From the NCBI GenBank assembly GCA_046331465.1, contig JAXLQV010000001.1, forward strand, positions 2,046,001 through 2,110,000: a stretch of DNA of 64,000 bases, in the 5' to 3' direction. A program made the position numbers and the translations under genes. How positions within the stretch are numbered: the first letter of the stretch is position 1; each line of letters begins with the position of its first letter. Below, piece by piece: positions 61,857-64,000 of the stretch. This stretch comes from UBA5066 sp046331465 (GTDB lineage: Bacteria > Acidobacteriota > Thermoanaerobaculia > UBA5066). Under the pieces are notes generated by a model. It made no database searches and was not told the origin of the DNA. It saw nothing but the letters and a program-made list of their open reading frames with translations.

Positions 61857-64000
61857 TTGAACTCTCCGGGGTATTCCGCAGAGACCGAGGAGCTGTTCCC
61901 CGACGCGTCGACGACGCGGACGGAGAGGAACGCGGGCCCCGCCGGCTTCGGGACGGCGAGCGTCAGCTCCTCCTCCCGCCCGTCGAGCGCGCCGTCTGCC
62001 GCGGCGAGCGCCCGCCAGCGGTCCGCCGAGACCGTTCCCTCGGCCTTCGCGATCGGCAAGAGGGCGTCGGCGGCCTTCACGCGCAGGACGACCCGGTCCC
62101 CCGCGAGCTTCCGCTCGAGGATCGTCAGGAGCGGCGGCGTCCCGTCGACGACGACGAGGTCGCTCTCCGCCGAGGCCGAGAGCGCCTCCCCCTCGGGGTT
62201 CGAGGCGCGGTCCGACGCGGTCACTCGGAAGCGGTAGCGGCCGTCGGGGAGCGCCGTCGTGTCGAAGGAGACGTACGAGTCCTCGACGTCGCGGCGGACC
62301 GCGAACCAGGTCGGCGAGTCCTCGCGGCGCACCTCGAGGTCGTAGCGGAGCGCGTCGCCGTTCGGGTCGGTCCCCTTCCAGGTCACGGTCCGGAACCCCT
62401 TCCGGAAGAGCTTCTTCCCGGTCGGCTCCGTCGGTTCCTTCGGCGGCTCGATCCCGGCGAAGGCGCCGTTCTCGTCCGGGTTCGTGACCGACAGGACGGC
62501 GGGACCCGAGGAGGCGCTCCCCTTCGGGTAGACGGCGCCCGGCTCGAGCACCGTCACGTTCTCGACGATCGGCCGCGCGTTCCTCTCGGCCCAGGAAAGC
62601 TCCACCCGCTCGACGACGGGAGATTCTCCCGAGCCCGAGGGTGCGAGCTCGGCCCGGAACTGGAAGTACCGGGCCGAGGGAACGGCCGCCGCGCCCGGCG
62701 CGCCGGGCCGCGTCCAGTCGGACCAGGTGCCGTCGGGCTTGTCGCTGTTGCCGGAGCGGACCGACAGTGCGACCGAGGACCCCTTCGGCACCGTCCCCTC
62801 GAAGCGGACCGAGCCGAAGCGCGCGAGGCGCCCGGCGTCGCGGACCGAGGAGACGTAGCTCCCCGTCGCGGCCGCCTTCCGGGGCGCGGGGCGGAGGACT
62901 CCGGGGGAGGTCGACGAGACGATCGCGAAACCGCCGGGGACGGCGGGGACCGCGACGACCTGCTTCTGGTCCACCTGGGCTTCCAGCCGGAGGCGGCGGT
63001 CCTTCAGGCTGTAGACGCGGCCGCGGGGGCCGGTCGCGAGGAGGAGCCCCCGCGCGTCGTCCCAGCGCGCACCGTAGACCGTCTCCTCCGGGAGGATCCA
63101 GGCGGGCTCGACGAATCCGTCGGCGGCGATCAGGACGACCTCCGCGTTCCCCTCGCGCGAGGTCGCGGGGGTCGAGGCGGGACGGACGGGCGAGGTCGTC
63201 GCGGTGACCGAGACCGTCCCCTGCGGCACCGCCTCCTGCGCGGCGCCCGTGGCCGGCGCCGTGACGGCCGGGCGCTTCGGCTCGCTCCGCTGCTGCGAGA
63301 GGGGCGGCACCTCGACGGCGGTCGCGACGGCGAGGATCGCGCCGTCGGGCGCCGCGGCGAGCGCCGTCACCTCCGGCTTGCCGAAATCGTGGAGCGTGCG
63401 GACCTTCCCGTCCGCCGAGACGGCGACGACGAGCCCCCGGTCGGACGTTCCCGCGAAGACGGTCCCGTCGCGCGCGACGAGAAGCGAGCGGACATGCGTG
63501 TCCTGGATCTCCGCGTGGAGCGACGCCTTGCCGTCCTTCCCCGCCTTCCAGATCCTCCCCTTCGTCCCGGTCCCGGCGTAGAGCGTCCCGTCGGGTCCGA
63601 ACGCGAGGGCCCAGACGGCCGCCTCGCCGGTCTCCCCGGCGAGCGTCGCGGCCTTCGCCGGGTCCTTCGCCTTCGGGTCGACCCGCCAGAGCTTTCCCCC
63701 CGGCGAGGTCCCGCACGCGATCTCGCCCCCGGGGCCGACGGCGACGGCCGTCACGTTCGGAGCTTCCGCCTCGAAGAGGACGCGGACGCTCCCGTCCGGC
63801 TCGGAGACGAAGAGGCGCCCCTCGCCCCCTCCGGTCGCCACGTAGACCCTCCCCGCGGCATCCGACGCCGCGCCGAAGACGACGGCCCCGGCCGCCTCTT
63901 CGGGCCAGGCGCGGGGGGTGAAGACCGGGCCGAGCGTCAGGCGCCCGTCGGACGTCAGTGTCGTCCCGTCGAGGTCGCCCGCGAGGAAGTCCCGCGCCGA
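61853..64000 (-). CDS. beta-propeller/FN3-like exported protein (5' end outside window)
   Basis: The frame is open to the right edge: 715 residues plus stop, N-terminus missing. The first visible half has repeated propeller-like blades such as VTAVAVGPGGEIACGTSPGG and FGPDGTLYAGTGTKGRIW, each about 40-45 residues. The second half has FN3-like parts (DGRYRFRVTASDRASNP, LTILERKL) and a Ser-rich end. A GTG at 63841 is not the real start because coding potential and conserved blade-like sequence (GTTLTSDGRLTLGP) continue past it. It is coupled to the solute-binding gene. Binding target unknown. Confidence 0.8.
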   Translation of the reverse strand, partial: SARDFLAGDLDGTTLTSDGRLTLGPVFTPRAWPEEAAGAVVFGAASDAAGRVYVATGGGEGRLFVSEPDGSVRVLFEAEAPNVTAVAVGPGGEIACGTSPGGKLWRVDPKAKDPAKAATLAGETGEAAVWALAFGPDGTLYAGTGTKGRIWKAGKDGKASLHAEIQDTHVRSLLVARDGTVFAGTSDRGLVVAVSADGKVRTLHDFGKPEVTALAAAPDGAILAVATAVEVPPLSQQRSEPKRPAVTAPATGAAQEAVPQGTVSVTATTSPVRPASTPATSREGNAEVVLIAADGFVEPAWILPEETVYGARWDDARGLLLATGPRGRVYSLKDRRLRLEAQVDQKQVVAVPAVPGGFAIVSSTSPGVLRPAPRKAAATGSYVSSVRDAGRLARFGSVRFEGTVPKGSSVALSVRSGNSDKPDGTWSDWTRPGAPGAAAVPSARYFQFRAELAPSGSGESPVVERVELSWAERNARPIVENVTVLEPGAVYPKGSASSGPAVLSVTNPDENGAFAGIEPPKEPTEPTGKKLFRKGFRTVTWKGTDPNGDALRYDLEVRREDSPTWFAVRRDVEDSYVSFDTTALPDGRYRFRVTASDRASNPEGEALSASAESDLVVVDGTPPLLTILERKLAGDRVVLRVKAADALLPIAKAEGTVSADRWRALAAADGALDGREEELTLAVPKPAGPAFLSVRVVDASGNSSSVSAEYPGEFK

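Noticed and set aside
58722..62237. Plus-strand frame of about 1170 codons opposite the Dpp-type genes
   Set aside because: Same shadow effect. The minus strand has clear permease and lipoprotein features.
1..64000. tRNA genes, CRISPR arrays, riboswitches
   Set aside because: All gaps over about 25 bases were read on both strands. No cloverleaf, repeat-spacer pattern or known aptamer core was recognised. This was by eye, so a covariance-model scan could still find a small RNA.

Overview
The window is a very GC-rich (about 70 % by eye), gene-dense stretch of a diderm bacterial chromosome. I count 58 protein-coding genes and one RNA gene (RNase P RNA). All but one lie on the minus strand, so transcription runs from high to low coordinates. 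LPS genes (lpxB, msbA, lptB and the fused lptF-lptG and lptC-lptA genes) show a Gram-negative envelope. The combination of a rpoN/HPr-kinase module, a DUF4388/J-domain protein, a CNB-FHA protein, an IPTL-CTERM-like secreted protease and frequent GTG starts suggests Acidobacteriota, perhaps Thermoanaerobaculia. That placement is inference and is not proven by any single gene. I see no transposase, integrase, CRISPR array, phage gene or tRNA. This is mostly conserved core genome.

Layout in the direction of transcription. (a) 64000-58467: the 3' part of a beta-propeller/FN3-like protein, a family-5 solute-binding lipoprotein and two Dpp-type permeases, without ATPase genes in view. (b) 58453-52734: coaD, a lone plus-strand YbgC-like thioesterase diverging from pabB-pabC, then an acyl-reductase-like SDR coupled to an aldehyde dehydrogenase. 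(c) 52625-48042: a 1527-aa secreted subtilase ending in a strong UUCG-loop terminator. (d) 47976-44028: uvrC, the DUF4388/J/TPR gene and a DUF4126 membrane protein. (e) 43994-43411: RNase P RNA and a short repeat-bearing non-coding stretch. (f) 43410-30741: NYN nuclease, LD-carboxypeptidase, CNB-FHA, recG, STAS, M50 protease, trpS, scpA, scpB, rluB, hisC, cmk, rpsA. (g) 30680-19333: HU/IHF, HIT, two small membrane proteins, lpxB, msbA, yicC, gmk, rpoZ, coaBC, udg, an FG-GAP-like protein, priA. (h) 19298-4193: accA, recJ, lptC-lptA, lptB, rpoN, hpf, hprK, rapZ, EIIA-Man, ptsH, ptsI, cupin, a secreted Pro-rich protein, miaB, bifunctional nuclease. (i) 4076-1: parA, parB and the lptF-lptG fusion that leaves the window.

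How the genes fit together. Envelope assembly is spread through the window: LpxB makes the lipid A disaccharide, MsbA flips it, and the LptB/LptC-A/LptF-G machine exports LPS. The rpoN cluster carries a complete regulatory PTS (EI, HPr with both His15 and Ser46, EIIA, HPr kinase, RapZ) with no sugar permease, so it probably senses metabolic state. Genes are packed tightly: 24 junctions have a 4-base start/stop overlap (GTGA, ATGA, TTGA, possibly CTGA), implying translational coupling in long operons.

The observations I would follow first are these. A -10-like hexamer recurs only 6-11 bases before the start codon of eleven genes and sits at the right distance from the RNase P RNA 5' end, which suggests widespread leaderless transcription. 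The 26-base region between pabB and the thioesterase is a near-perfect palindrome holding both GTG starts. The 3' end of the RNase P RNA gene is duplicated beside GC-rich repeats. The Lpt components are fused. I did not find a clearly new multi-gene system.
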